Assembly (NCBI RefSeq): GCF_009741265.1
Contig: NZ_WOWL01000001.1
Coordinates: 744,001 to 808,000 of the forward strand
DNA length: 64,000 bases
Direction: 5' to 3'
DNA from: Pseudarthrobacter sp. GA104
GTDB lineage: Bacteria; Actinomycetota; Actinomycetes; Actinomycetales; Micrococcaceae
The position numbers and the translations under genes are program-made. The notes beneath the pieces were generated by a model, which saw only the letters and a program-made list of their open reading frames with translations, made no database searches and was not told the origin of the DNA. Positions 46,109 to 54,370 of this stretch are shown here, in pieces (the first letter of the stretch is position 1; each line of letters starts with the position of its first letter).

Positions 46109-47521
46109 TCAGGCCACGTTGTTCTCGTAGTCCAGGTCGCGGGTCTCCTTGCTCACGAACAGGGCAATGAGGGTCAGGACGGCCATGGAGGTCAGGTAGA
46201 TGCCCACCAGGACCGGGCTGCCGTCCGCCATTTCCCACAGCGCCACGGCGATGAACGGGGCCACCGCTGCACCCAGGATGCTGGAGAAGTTGTAGCTGAC
46301 GGCTGAGCCCGTGTACCGGACGTTCGTGGGGAACAGTTCGGGCAGCAGCGCACCCATCGGCCCGAACGTCAGGCCCATCAGGGAGAAGCCGATCACCAGC
46401 AGCGCCATGGTGCCAATGAAGCCGCCGCTGAACAGCGGGACGAACAGCAGGCCGAAGACGAAGATGCCGCCGGTGACGGCCAGGAGCATCTTGCGGCGGC
46501 CGTACTTCTCGGCCAGCGGTCCGGAGACCAGCGTGAAAATGCCGAAGAAGACGACGCCGGCGATCAGCATCCACAGGAAGTCGTTGCGGGTGTAGCCCAG
46601 GCCTGGGACGAACGCGGCGGCGGCCGCTTCCGACATAGGCTTGCCGGCCTTTTCAGCCGCGGCCCTGGCGGCCTCGAGGCTGGCGGGGCGGGTGCCGTAG
46701 GTCAGGGTGAAGGTGGTCATCAGGTAGAAGAGCACGTAGGTGGCGAGCATGATGAACGTACCCAGGATGAGCTGGCGCCAGCTGGTCTTGAACACCCGGC
46801 CCAGCGGCAGTTTGGCGACCTCGTTGGACTCGATCACCTTGGTGAAGGCGGGGGTTTCGATCAGCTTGAGCCGGACGTACAGGCCGATGATGACCATGAC
46901 GGCACTGAGCAGGAAGGGAACGCGCCAGCCCCAGGCCTGGAAGTCGGCCGGGGAGAGTGCGTAGCTGAACACCAGGAAGATCACGTTGGCGATGATGAAG
47001 CCGATGGGGGCGCCCAGCTGGGGGAAGGTGCCGTAGATGGCCCGCTTGTTCGCGGGCGCATTCTCGGTGGCCAGGAGCGCAGCGCCGCTCCATTCACCAC
47101 CCAGGGCCAGGCCCTGGGCGAAGCGCATGACCACCAGCAGCGCGGGGGCCCAGAACGCCCAGCCCGGAACCAGGGCGGTGGGCAGGCAGCCGATGAGGAA
47201 GGTGGCAATACCCATGGTGAGCAGGGATGCCACCAGCGTGCCCTTGCGGCCGAACTTGTCGCCGAAGTGGCCAAAGACGATCGAGCCGAGCGGGCGGGCC
47301 ACGAAGGCCACACCGAATACCGCGAAGGAGCTCAGGAGCTGGGTTGTTTCGTTCTGGTTGGGGAAGAACAGCTGCGGAAAGACGAGCACCGCGGCCGTGG
47401 CGTAGACGTAGAAGTCGTAGAACTCGACCGTGGTGCCGATCAGGCTGGCTACGATCACGCGGCCCCGGGAGTTCACGGGCTGCGGGGATCCGGGCACCGT
47501 GGAGGTTTCGGTGGATGACAT
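46109..47521 (-). CDS. MFS transporter, metabolite:H+ symporter (MHS) type
   Basis: A 470-residue transporter with about twelve predicted spans. Signature parts are SLIGTTVEFYDFYVYATAA in the first span, the A-loop RPLGSIVFGHFGDKFGRKGTL and the second-half GPLAEKYGRRKML. FALGGEWSGAALLATENAP-like residues (QGLALGGEWSG) are typical of the MHS family (ProP, ShiA, KgtP). It is an organic-acid or osmolyte proton symporter; the substrate is not predictable. The ATG is at 47521. Two inverted repeats at 47616-47652 lie in the divergent region shared with narK. Confidence 0.9.
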   Translation of the reverse strand: MSSTETSTVPGSPQPVNSRGRVIVASLIGTTVEFYDFYVYATAAVLVFPQLFFPNQNETTQLLSSFAVFGVAFVARPLGSIVFGHFGDKFGRKGTLVASLLTMGIATFLIGCLPTALVPGWAFWAPALLVVMRFAQGLALGGEWSGAALLATENAPANKRAIYGTFPQLGAPIGFIIANVIFLVFSYALSPADFQAWGWRVPFLLSAVMVIIGLYVRLKLIETPAFTKVIESNEVAKLPLGRVFKTSWRQLILGTFIMLATYVLFYLMTTFTLTYGTRPASLEAARAAAEKAGKPMSEAAAAAFVPGLGYTRNDFLWMLIAGVVFFGIFTLVSGPLAEKYGRRKMLLAVTGGIFVFGLLFVPLFSGGFIGTMALLVIGFSLMGLTFGPMGALLPELFPTNVRYTGSAVSYNFSSILGAAVAPFIAVALWEMADGSPVLVGIYLTSMAVLTLIALFVSKETRDLDYENNVA

Positions 47522-47615
47522 AGGTAAACGCTTTCGTGAGAACCGTCCGGAGGCAGCAGTCGTGCTCCGGGTCGAAATAGTTAGAGTCCAATATTAGTTC
47601 CCGCGTTCCAGTGAA

Positions 47616-47652
47616 TGGACAAAAGGTCCAGCATGCGGACAGATGCAGTCCG
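47616..47652. promoter_or_regulatory. Twin inverted repeats in MFS/narK divergent region
   Basis: TGGAC-N5-GTCCA (47616-47630) and CGGAC-N7-GTCCG (47636-47652) are two related dyads whose centres lie about 21 bases (two helical turns) apart, upstream of the MFS gene. Likely a two-site operator, for example for a GntR- or LysR-type regulator not encoded here. Confidence 0.45.
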
Positions 47653-47711
47653 TCTCATTTTTGGCCAATAACCCTCGCCTAACAGCCGCCCTTGGCCGCC
47701 GATAGGCAAAT

Positions 47712-47749
47712 GTCACAGCGCGTTAACAAACATCGTCGGTCCGTGAAAC
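47712..47749 (+). promoter_or_regulatory. GlnR-like box upstream of narK
   Basis: Half-sites GTCAC, TTAAC, CGTCG and GAAAC start every 11 bases (N6 between them). The first, second and fourth fit the known actinobacterial GlnR pattern gTnAC-N6-GaAAC; the third is poor. The box ends 10 bases before the candidate -10 (47760-47765), the same distance as at nirB. Confidence 0.5.
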
Positions 47750-47759
47750 GCGGCTTCTT

Positions 47760-47765
47760 TACCTT
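47760..47765 (+). promoter_or_regulatory. Candidate -10 of narK-nitrate reductase operon
   Basis: TACCTT, with transcript start near 47772; the strong AAGGAGGT of narK lies about 12 bases downstream. Confidence 0.4.
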
Positions 47766-47797
47766 GGAGGAACAACATCCCCCGAAGGAGGTACACC

Positions 47798-49258
47798 GTG
47801 ACTGTTGATCGCACCGCTGATGCCGGCACCGGCAATTCCCTTGACCTCGACGTACAAGGTTCCGCAGCCCCCAGCGCACAGCCCGGCACCACCCGCACCA
47901 CAGACTCCCCCGCCCTTGAATTCCGCCCCGGCCGCTGGATCGCCAACTGGGATGCCGAGAACAAGGAGCAGTGGGAAACCGCCGGCCGCACCATTGCCCG
48001 CCGCAACCTCAACTGGTCCATCTTCGCCGAATTCCTCGGCTTCGTCGTATGGCAGCTCTGGTCCATCGTTGTGGTCCAGCTGCCCGCAGCAGGCTTCACG
48101 TTCTCCACCTCCGAGATTTTCTGGCTCATCTCCATGCCCAGCCTGGTGGGCGCAACCCTCCGCATCCCCTACACCTTCATGGTTCCCCGCTTCGGCGGCC
48201 GCAACTGGACCATCGTGTCCGCCCTGCTGCTCCTGATCCCCGCCATCGGCCTCGGACTCTGCGTGTCCAACCCGGAAACCCCCTTCGGCGTCATGCTCCT
48301 CGTGGCAGCCCTGGCCGGCTTCGGCGGCGGCAACTTTGCCAGCTCCATGGCCAACATCACGTTCTTCTACCCCGCCCGTGAAAAGGGCTGGGCACTGGGC
48401 CTGAACGCTGCGGGCGGCAACATGGGTGCCGCCGTGGCACAGCTCGCCGTCCCGATTGTGATCACCATGCTCGCCGTCGGCAGCGTCAACCTCCCCATGG
48501 CTGGCTGGATGTGGGTCCCCTTCATCCTGATCGCCGCGTTCGGCGCCTTCAAATACATGGACAACCTCACCAGCGCCAAGGGTGACGTGGCCGGTTCGAT
48601 CGCAGCGCTGAAGGAACCGCACCTGTGGATCATGGCACTGCTGTACATCGGCACCTTCGGTTCGTTCATCGGATTCGCCGGTGTCTTCCCCAAGCTCATC
48701 AAGGACTACTTCCCGGCCTTCTCCTCGATCGGAGTGGGGACCGTGGCACTGTCCCTCGCGTTCCTCGGCCCGCTGGTGGGTTCCCTGGCCCGGCCCTACG
48801 GCGGACGGATGGCTGACCGGATGGGCGGCGCCCGCATGACCATCGCGGCATTCGCTTCCATGGCCGTGATCACCCTGACCATGATCTGGACCCTGCCGCT
48901 GAAGAACTTCTGGCTCTTCCTGGCGCTCTTCCTGATGCTCTTCACCGCCAGCGGCTTTGGAAACGGCGCCACGTACCGGATGATCCCGGTCATCTTCGCC
49001 ACCTCCAGCCGGGCAGCAAAGAACGGCGCCAGCTCCGTAGCCACCCAGCGCCTGGCCTCCTCGGCCCTTGGCCTCATCTCGGCCATCGGCGCCTACGGCG
49101 GATTCGTGATCCCCCAGGTACTGAACGCATCGAACTCCGCCAGCGGCTCCTACACATCCGCTTTCTACGGCTTCGTCGGAGCGTATGTCCTGATGCTGGT
49201 TGTCTGCTGGGCCTGCTACATCCGCAACGCCAACCGAAATGCGATGGGACACGTCTAA
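47798..49258 (+). CDS. narK: Nitrate/nitrite MFS transporter
   Basis: A 486-residue transporter with about twelve spans after a 70-residue hydrophilic N-terminus. NarK-family hallmarks are LVGATLRIPYTFMVPRFGGRNWT, with the nitrate-binding Arg, and the two Gly-rich nitrate signature helices, AGFGGGNFASSMANITFFYP and FLMLFTASGFGNGATYRMIP. It imports nitrate (or exchanges nitrite) for the downstream assimilatory reductase, which starts one base after its stop. The start is GTG with a near-perfect AAGGAGG 6 bases upstream. A GlnR-like box upstream suggests nitrogen control. Confidence 0.95.
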   Translation: MTVDRTADAGTGNSLDLDVQGSAAPSAQPGTTRTTDSPALEFRPGRWIANWDAENKEQWETAGRTIARRNLNWSIFAEFLGFVVWQLWSIVVVQLPAAGFTFSTSEIFWLISMPSLVGATLRIPYTFMVPRFGGRNWTIVSALLLLIPAIGLGLCVSNPETPFGVMLLVAALAGFGGGNFASSMANITFFYPAREKGWALGLNAAGGNMGAAVAQLAVPIVITMLAVGSVNLPMAGWMWVPFILIAAFGAFKYMDNLTSAKGDVAGSIAALKEPHLWIMALLYIGTFGSFIGFAGVFPKLIKDYFPAFSSIGVGTVALSLAFLGPLVGSLARPYGGRMADRMGGARMTIAAFASMAVITLTMIWTLPLKNFWLFLALFLMLFTASGFGNGATYRMIPVIFATSSRAAKNGASSVATQRLASSALGLISAIGAYGGFVIPQVLNASNSASGSYTSAFYGFVGAYVLMLVVCWACYIRNANRNAMGHV

Positions 49259-49259
49259 C

Positions 49260-51494
49260 ATGACCACAAGCGCCGACACGCACTGCCCTTACTGCGCCCT
49301 GCAGTGCGCCATGACGCTCACGTCTCCAACGGGCCTGGCCCCGGCTTCCCAGCCGGGGCCAGTCCCCGTGTCCGCACCACCCGCAGCGGAACATGAAGCG
49401 CCCCAGGCGCCCACCAACGTTCCGCTCACAGTCCAGGGACGGGATTTCCCCACCAACCGCGGCGGCCTCTGCCGCAAGGGCTGGACGTCCCCCAGCCTCC
49501 TGAACCACGCCGGCCGGATCACCGAGCCGCTGCTGAAAGGCCCCGACGGCGTCCACCGCCCCATCAGCTGGGAGCAGGCCCTGGACCTTGCAGTCGCCGC
49601 GGTGAAGGATGCCCGCGCACGCCACGGGGCGGACGCCGTCGGCGTTTTCGGCGGCGGTGGCCTGACCAACGAAAAGGCCTACATGCTGGGCAAGTTCGCC
49701 CGGCTCGCCCTGGGCACGTCGAGGATCGATTACAACGGCCGCTTCTGCATGTCCTCCGCCGCGGCTGCCGGGATGCGGGCCTTCGGCGTCGACCGCGGCC
49801 TGCCGTTCCCGCTGGAGTCCCTGGACACCGCCAGCACCATTTTGATGCTGGGCTCGAATGTGGCCGAGACCATGCCGCCCTTTGTGCAGCACCTCAAGGG
49901 AACGCGCGACGCCGGCGGGCTGATCGTGGTCGATCCCCGCCGCTCCGCCACGGCTGCCTTCACGGCCGACGGCGGAGGCCTCCACCTCCAGCCCCTGCCG
50001 GGCACCGACCTGGCCCTCCTGCTGGGCATCTCCCACGTGGTCATCCACGAGAACCTGGTGGACACTTCCTACCTGGAGGAACGCACCTCCGGCTACAGCG
50101 CCGTAGCCCGCAGCGTCAACTCCTTCTGGCCCGAACGCGTCCAGTCCCTCACCGGCGTCCCGGCCGAACTCATTCGGGAAACAGCCCGCCGGCTCGCCGC
50201 CGGGACCCGCCAGGGCGGCAGCTACATCCTCACCGGCCGCGGCGTGGAACAGCACGTGGACGGCACCGATACTGCAACCGCGGCCATCAACCTGAGCCTC
50301 CTGCTGGGCCTGCCCGGTTCCGCCCGCAGCGGCTACGGCACCCTCACCGGCCAGGGCAACGGCCAGGGCGGCCGCGAGCATGGCCAGAAGGCGGACCAGC
50401 TCCCCGGCTACCGCAAGATCACCGACCCCGCCGCCCGCGCCCATGTAGCCGGCGTCTGGGGCGTTCCCGAGGAACTTATTCCCGGCCCCGGCCTGCCCGC
50501 CGTCCAGCTGCTTCAGTCACTGGGAAAGCCCGACGGCGTCCGTTGCCTTTTCGTCCACGCCTCCAATATCGCCGTGGCTTCCCCCGACGCGAACGCAGTG
50601 ATCCAGGGGCTCCGCAGCCTGGACTTCCTGATGGTCTGCGACTTCTTTATGTCCGAGACCGCAGCCGAGGCGGACCTCATCCTCCCGGTGCTCCAGTGGG
50701 CGGAGGAGGAAGGCACCCTGACCAACCTCGAAGGGCGGGTGCTGCGCCGCCGCCGCGCCCTTGCGCCCCCGCCGGGTGCCCGCAGCGAACTCTGGATCAT
50801 GGCGCGGCTGGCCGAGGCCCTGGACGCACCGTCCACCTACAGCGAAGACCCCGAAACCGTCTTCGAGGAACTCCGCCTGGCCTCCGCCGGCGGGCTGGCC
50901 GACTACTCGGGCATCGACTACGCCATGCTGGACCGCGGGGAGGCCGCCTACTGGCCCTACCCCGCAGGCAGCACCGGCACGCCGCGCCTGTTCCAGGACG
51001 CTTTCGCGCACGCTGACGGCAAAGCCGTGATGGTCCCGGTGACGCCGCGCCGCCGTCGTACTCCTGCTGCGCCCCCTGCAGGGGATGGCATAGCTGCCAA
51101 GACCATGACACTGATCACGGGCCGCCTCCTGGAGCACTACCAGTCCGGCGCGCAGACCCGACGAGTGCCGGAACTGCTGGCAGCGCAGCCGGAGGCACAG
51201 GTGCAGATCCATCCGGCAGCCGCAGCATCGATGGGCATCACCGAAGGCGCGCTCGTGTCGGTGGCCAACGAGCGCGGCGAAGTGGTGTGCCGGGCCCAAC
51301 TCAGCAACGCCATCCGTCCCGAGACGGTCTTCCTGCCCTTCCACTTCCCCGAACTGGAGAGCGCCAACCGCCTCACCGAGGCGGCCACGGACCCCATCTC
51401 CGGGATGCCCGAATTCAAGTTCAACACCGTGTGGGTCCGGCCCGTGGCCGTTCCCCTCTCCACCAACGTGCTTCAAACGACGGAGGCCTCATGA
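49260..51494 (+). CDS. nasA: Assimilatory nitrate reductase, molybdopterin catalytic subunit
   Basis: A 744-residue molybdopterin oxidoreductase. The N-terminal [4Fe-4S] site is HCPYCALQC (residues 8-16) plus Cys in RGGLCRKGW. The Mo-bisMGD body follows: YNGRFCMSSAAAAG with a candidate Mo-ligand Cys, GSNVAETMPP, VDPRRSATA, and the C-terminal MGD-binding domain TLITGRLLEHYQSGAQTRR...FPFHFPE. It reduces nitrate to nitrite in the cytosol. It lacks the C-terminal [2Fe-2S] extension of some NasA proteins; the next gene carries that domain. The ATG at 49260 is one base after the narK stop, and its own stop overlaps the next ATG (ATGA). Confidence 0.9.
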   Translation: MTTSADTHCPYCALQCAMTLTSPTGLAPASQPGPVPVSAPPAAEHEAPQAPTNVPLTVQGRDFPTNRGGLCRKGWTSPSLLNHAGRITEPLLKGPDGVHRPISWEQALDLAVAAVKDARARHGADAVGVFGGGGLTNEKAYMLGKFARLALGTSRIDYNGRFCMSSAAAAGMRAFGVDRGLPFPLESLDTASTILMLGSNVAETMPPFVQHLKGTRDAGGLIVVDPRRSATAAFTADGGGLHLQPLPGTDLALLLGISHVVIHENLVDTSYLEERTSGYSAVARSVNSFWPERVQSLTGVPAELIRETARRLAAGTRQGGSYILTGRGVEQHVDGTDTATAAINLSLLLGLPGSARSGYGTLTGQGNGQGGREHGQKADQLPGYRKITDPAARAHVAGVWGVPEELIPGPGLPAVQLLQSLGKPDGVRCLFVHASNIAVASPDANAVIQGLRSLDFLMVCDFFMSETAAEADLILPVLQWAEEEGTLTNLEGRVLRRRRALAPPPGARSELWIMARLAEALDAPSTYSEDPETVFEELRLASAGGLADYSGIDYAMLDRGEAAYWPYPAGSTGTPRLFQDAFAHADGKAVMVPVTPRRRRTPAAPPAGDGIAAKTMTLITGRLLEHYQSGAQTRRVPELLAAQPEAQVQIHPAAAASMGITEGALVSVANERGEVVCRAQLSNAIRPETVFLPFHFPELESANRLTEAATDPISGMPEFKFNTVWVRPVAVPLSTNVLQTTEAS

Positions 51495-53053
51495 GCGAGC
51501 AGATTGTCATTGTGGGATTCGGCCCGGTGGCGGCCCGGCTGGTGGACGAACTCCTGCCCGCGGTCCGCACCGGCCTGGCCACCCTGATTGTGGTGGGCGA
51601 GGAAGCTGAAGGAGCCTACAACCGGGTTCTCGTCGCCGACCTCGGCGTGGGACGCACCACGGCCGATGCCCTGGCACTCTCCGACGCGGACGCCCTGGCC
51701 GGCGACGGTGTGGACGTCCGCCTCGGCCTCCGCGTCCGCAGGGTGGACCGGGCCCGGCAGCAGGTCATCCTCTCCGACGGCGCAGCAGTCCACTACGACC
51801 GCCTGGTCTTTGCCACCGGCTCACGCCCGGTCATTCCCAACCTCACCGGCATCAACCCGGACCCCACCCACCCTGTCCTTCCGGCCGGCGTCACCGCGCT
51901 GCGCGACCTGCGTGACGCCGACGTGCTGCGCCAGGCAGTGGAGGGCGGCAAGCGGGTAGTGGTCCTGGGCGGCGGCGTCCTGGGCCTGGAGACGGCCCTG
52001 GCCGCGGCCGAAGAAGGCGCCACCGTCACCGTGGTCCACAACGGGCCCCACCCCCTGGGACGCAACATCGACCGCGGCGGCGGCGCCGTCCTGGCTGCCA
52101 GCCTGCGCCGCTGCGGCGTCCGGATGGCCGGCAATGCCCGCTCCACCGGGGTGGAGCACAACGCTCCCGACGGCGGTTTCTCCGCTTTGCTGCTTGACGA
52201 CGGGTCAGCGATCGACGGCGACCTCCTGGTGCTGTCCTGCGGCGTCCGTCCCCGAACGGAGCTGGCCGAGGGCTGCGGGCTTTCCACGTCCGCAGGAATC
52301 CTGGTGGACCACAAGCTCCGCGCCCACCACGAGCCGCACATCTTCGCCATCGGCGACTGCGCGGAGGTGCGCTGCCCGGACCCTGGCTGCGCATCCTGCC
52401 GCAATGCCAAAGGACCGTCGGGCCTGGTGGGGCCGGGCTGGCGCCAGGCCGAATGGCTGGCCGAATACCTGGCCCTCCTGGCCGCAGGCACGCCGGAGCA
52501 AGCCGAAGTCCTGCCGGAACTGCCTGCGGAGCAGGCCGGCGTCATCGTCCTGAAGGCACGCGGCATGAACATGGCCGTGGCCGGGGACAACGCTGCCGAG
52601 CCGTGGGACGAGGAAGCACTGTCCGCCGGTGCCGTGGACGGGCGCCCGCGCCTCCAGGTTGCCCAGTGGGCGGATCCGGAGCACGGCCGCTACGTGAAGA
52701 TGACCACCCGCGGCGGCGTTCTTGAAGGGCTGGTGGCTGTGGGCATGCCACGCACCGCCGCCGAGCTTGTGGGGCTGTTCGAACGCAGCGCCGAACTGCC
52801 GGCAGACCGGTCCCTGCTGCTGCGCCTTGACGGCCCGGACCAGCTGCCCGGCACGGGTCCCGCCGATCCCGCCGGCACCGTATGCCGGTGCGCGGGCGTC
52901 AGCGGAGCCGCCATCCAGGGCGCAGTTGAGGAAGGCTGCTCCACGGTGGCAGACGTGTCCAAGGCAACCCGTGCGGGCACTGGCTGCGGCGGCTGCCACG
53001 AGGACATCAAGGGGCTCATCGAAAAACACTTCCAGGCGGTTCCGGCCGCCTGA
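51491..53053 (+). CDS. FAD-dependent oxidoreductase with C-terminal BFD-like [2Fe-2S] domain (nitrate reductase electron-transfer subunit)
   Basis: A 520-residue protein resembling the N-terminal part of NirB. It has an FAD-binding start (IVIVGFGPVAARLVDEL), FATGSRP, an NAD-binding VVVLGGGVLGLETALAAAEEG, and GDCAE. It ends with a BFD-like [2Fe-2S] domain holding four Cys in CRCAGVSG...GTGCGGC. It most likely passes electrons from NAD(P)H to the adjacent nitrate reductase, as in NasB/NasC-type systems. An extra Cys-rich insert (RCPDPGCASCRNAKG, about 295-310) sits after the FAD motif. The start overlaps the nasA stop by 4 bases, so the two are coupled. Confidence 0.85.
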   Translation: MSEQIVIVGFGPVAARLVDELLPAVRTGLATLIVVGEEAEGAYNRVLVADLGVGRTTADALALSDADALAGDGVDVRLGLRVRRVDRARQQVILSDGAAVHYDRLVFATGSRPVIPNLTGINPDPTHPVLPAGVTALRDLRDADVLRQAVEGGKRVVVLGGGVLGLETALAAAEEGATVTVVHNGPHPLGRNIDRGGGAVLAASLRRCGVRMAGNARSTGVEHNAPDGGFSALLLDDGSAIDGDLLVLSCGVRPRTELAEGCGLSTSAGILVDHKLRAHHEPHIFAIGDCAEVRCPDPGCASCRNAKGPSGLVGPGWRQAEWLAEYLALLAAGTPEQAEVLPELPAEQAGVIVLKARGMNMAVAGDNAAEPWDEEALSAGAVDGRPRLQVAQWADPEHGRYVKMTTRGGVLEGLVAVGMPRTAAELVGLFERSAELPADRSLLLRLDGPDQLPGTGPADPAGTVCRCAGVSGAAIQGAVEEGCSTVADVSKATRAGTGCGGCHEDIKGLIEKHFQAVPAA

Positions 53054-53087
53054 ATTTGGGCCTTGTGGTTGAGGTTCTCCAGCCGCC

Positions 53088-53633
53088 CTAGGAGGGGTTT
53101 GCCGGACGCGCCAGCCGGGCCAGGAAATCCTCCGTGAAGTGCTTTACGCCGTCCCATTCGGTATAGATGTAGTCGCGGGAGGTGTCGAGGTCCTGGGAGC
53201 CCTTGTCCTTGACGATCTTCTTCATCAGCTGGCGCTTCAGGAAGTTGTACCGGGTGTACAGGAGCGCACCGCCGAACATTGCCACGTGCCGGGGATGCCA
53301 GCCGGTCTCCTCCTCGAACTGCTTCACCTGGCTTTCCGCGTTGGCTTCGTCCCCGTGGGCGGCCAGGCTGACCGAAACCAGGGCGGAGGGCACCTGGTCT
53401 AGTTCCGTGCGGTTTTCGCGGACGAAGTCGGCAACAAAGCCCTCGTGCTTGCCCATATGCACCGATGCCGCCACGATGACGCCGTCCTGCCCGTCCGGAA
53501 GCCTGCCCGTGTTGTGCTTGAGGTCCACCGTTTCGGCCTGGTGCCCGTGGGCCCGGATGACGTCCGCGATGTACTCGGCTATGTGGGCTGTCTGCCCTTC
53601 AATGCTGCCGTAGGGAATATAGATCTTAGCCAT
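53088..53633 (-). CDS. Flavodoxin-domain protein (HemG-like)
   Basis: A 181-residue flavodoxin-fold protein. KIYIPYGSIEGQTAHIAEYIAD is the FMN phosphate loop; VIVAASVHMGKHEGFVADFV and HVAMFGGALLYTRYNFLKRQLMKKI are typical of the HemG (menaquinone-dependent protoporphyrinogen oxidase) group. The DYIYTEWDGVKHFTEDFLARL ending also fits. The ATG at 53633 was chosen over earlier non-ATG codons because it begins the flavodoxin fold. Whether it oxidises protoporphyrinogen or another electron partner is uncertain; actinobacteria often use other routes for that haem step. It converges with the nitrate reductase operon across 34 bases. Confidence 0.8.
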   Translation of the reverse strand: MAKIYIPYGSIEGQTAHIAEYIADVIRAHGHQAETVDLKHNTGRLPDGQDGVIVAASVHMGKHEGFVADFVRENRTELDQVPSALVSVSLAAHGDEANAESQVKQFEEETGWHPRHVAMFGGALLYTRYNFLKRQLMKKIVKDKGSQDLDTSRDYIYTEWDGVKHFTEDFLARLARPANPS

Positions 53634-53745
53634 GCTCAACTGTGCGTGCAGGGCGCAGCGGAAGACTAGGGCACAACGTCCCAGCGGCGCGGACCGGTCC
53701 GCAGGCCTTCCGGCCCGGGACCCGGCCCCCGGCCAGCATGTGTGG

Positions 53746-53931
53746 TTACGCCGGTTCCTTGGGAATGATGATCCACAGCACGATGTAGGCAAGTTCGCCT
53801 ACCCCCACCAGCCCAAAGATCACGAAGCCCAGCCGGACCAGGAATTTCGGGAGTCCAAAGCGGGCTGCCAGGGCTGCGCAGACGCCGCCAATCATCTTGC
53901 CGCGGCGCGGCCTCACAAGTGCTGTTGCCAT
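53746..53931 (-). CDS. PspC-domain small membrane protein
   Basis: A 61-residue protein. KMIGGVCAALAARFGLPKFLVRLGFVIFGLVGVGELAYIVLWIIIP is a complete PspC domain with an amphipathic start and one or two membrane segments. PspC proteins take part in envelope-stress responses in other bacteria. No PspA/PspB partner is next to it. It is the last gene of the Lgt-like/radical SAM group, 58 bases after the preceding small membrane-protein gene, on the same strand. It could therefore be expressed with that cluster and respond to membrane changes. Confidence 0.85.
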   Translation of the reverse strand: MATALVRPRRGKMIGGVCAALAARFGLPKFLVRLGFVIFGLVGVGELAYIVLWIIIPKEPA

Positions 53932-53989
53932 CGCTTGTACCTAACCTTTCATCCCGGTTGATTCATTGCTGCCGAATATGTGCGCATGG

Positions 53990-54364
53990 TCAAGGGCCAA
54001 GGAAACCGGCCACCAGGGCATAAATTCCCCAGAGCCCGGCCCCGAGCAGGGCTCCCAGATACGTCAGTACCAGCCTGGTGTCTTGAAGATAGCAGTTTGA
54101 CTTCTTGAGGCCATTGCGCCGGGCTTTCCAGTAGCCGGCGAACCCGATGGCTGCGAACACCGTCAGCGCTGCGGGGCCGGCCACCCAGCCGAGCAGGGCG
54201 ATAGTGGCGAAAATGCACAGGCGCAGCGGATCGTACGGTGCCGTGGGCTGGTTGTCATGGCCTGCGCCGCTGCGGGACGGGTGCGGGGCCCTCCCGGACG
54301 CCACAAGCTCCGACGGCAGTGCCCCCGCTGCAATGCGCCCGGCATCCGAGGCAGAGCTCATCAT
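53990..54364 (-). CDS. Small membrane protein of the radical SAM cluster
   Basis: A 124-residue protein, not recognised by family. A 45-residue Ala/Gly/Ser/Pro-rich hydrophilic N-terminus is followed by two or three membrane segments (about 50-80 and 100-121). They are split by a basic loop (YWKARRNGLKKSNCYLQDTR). AAGGAGG stands one base before the first of two adjacent ATG codons (54364, 54361); the second may be used. It starts 6 bases after the radical SAM gene. A membrane partner or scaffold for that enzyme is the simplest guess; there is no direct evidence. Confidence 0.6.
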   Translation of the reverse strand: MMSSASDAGRIAAGALPSELVASGRAPHPSRSGAGHDNQPTAPYDPLRLCIFATIALLGWVAGPAALTVFAAIGFAGYWKARRNGLKKSNCYLQDTRLVLTYLGALLGAGLWGIYALVAGFLGP

Positions 54365-54370
54365 TCCTCC

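Noticed and set aside
47759..49279. 506-codon minus-strand frame opposite narK
   Set aside because: Shadow of the NarK reading frame; narK has a strong ribosome-binding site and family signatures.
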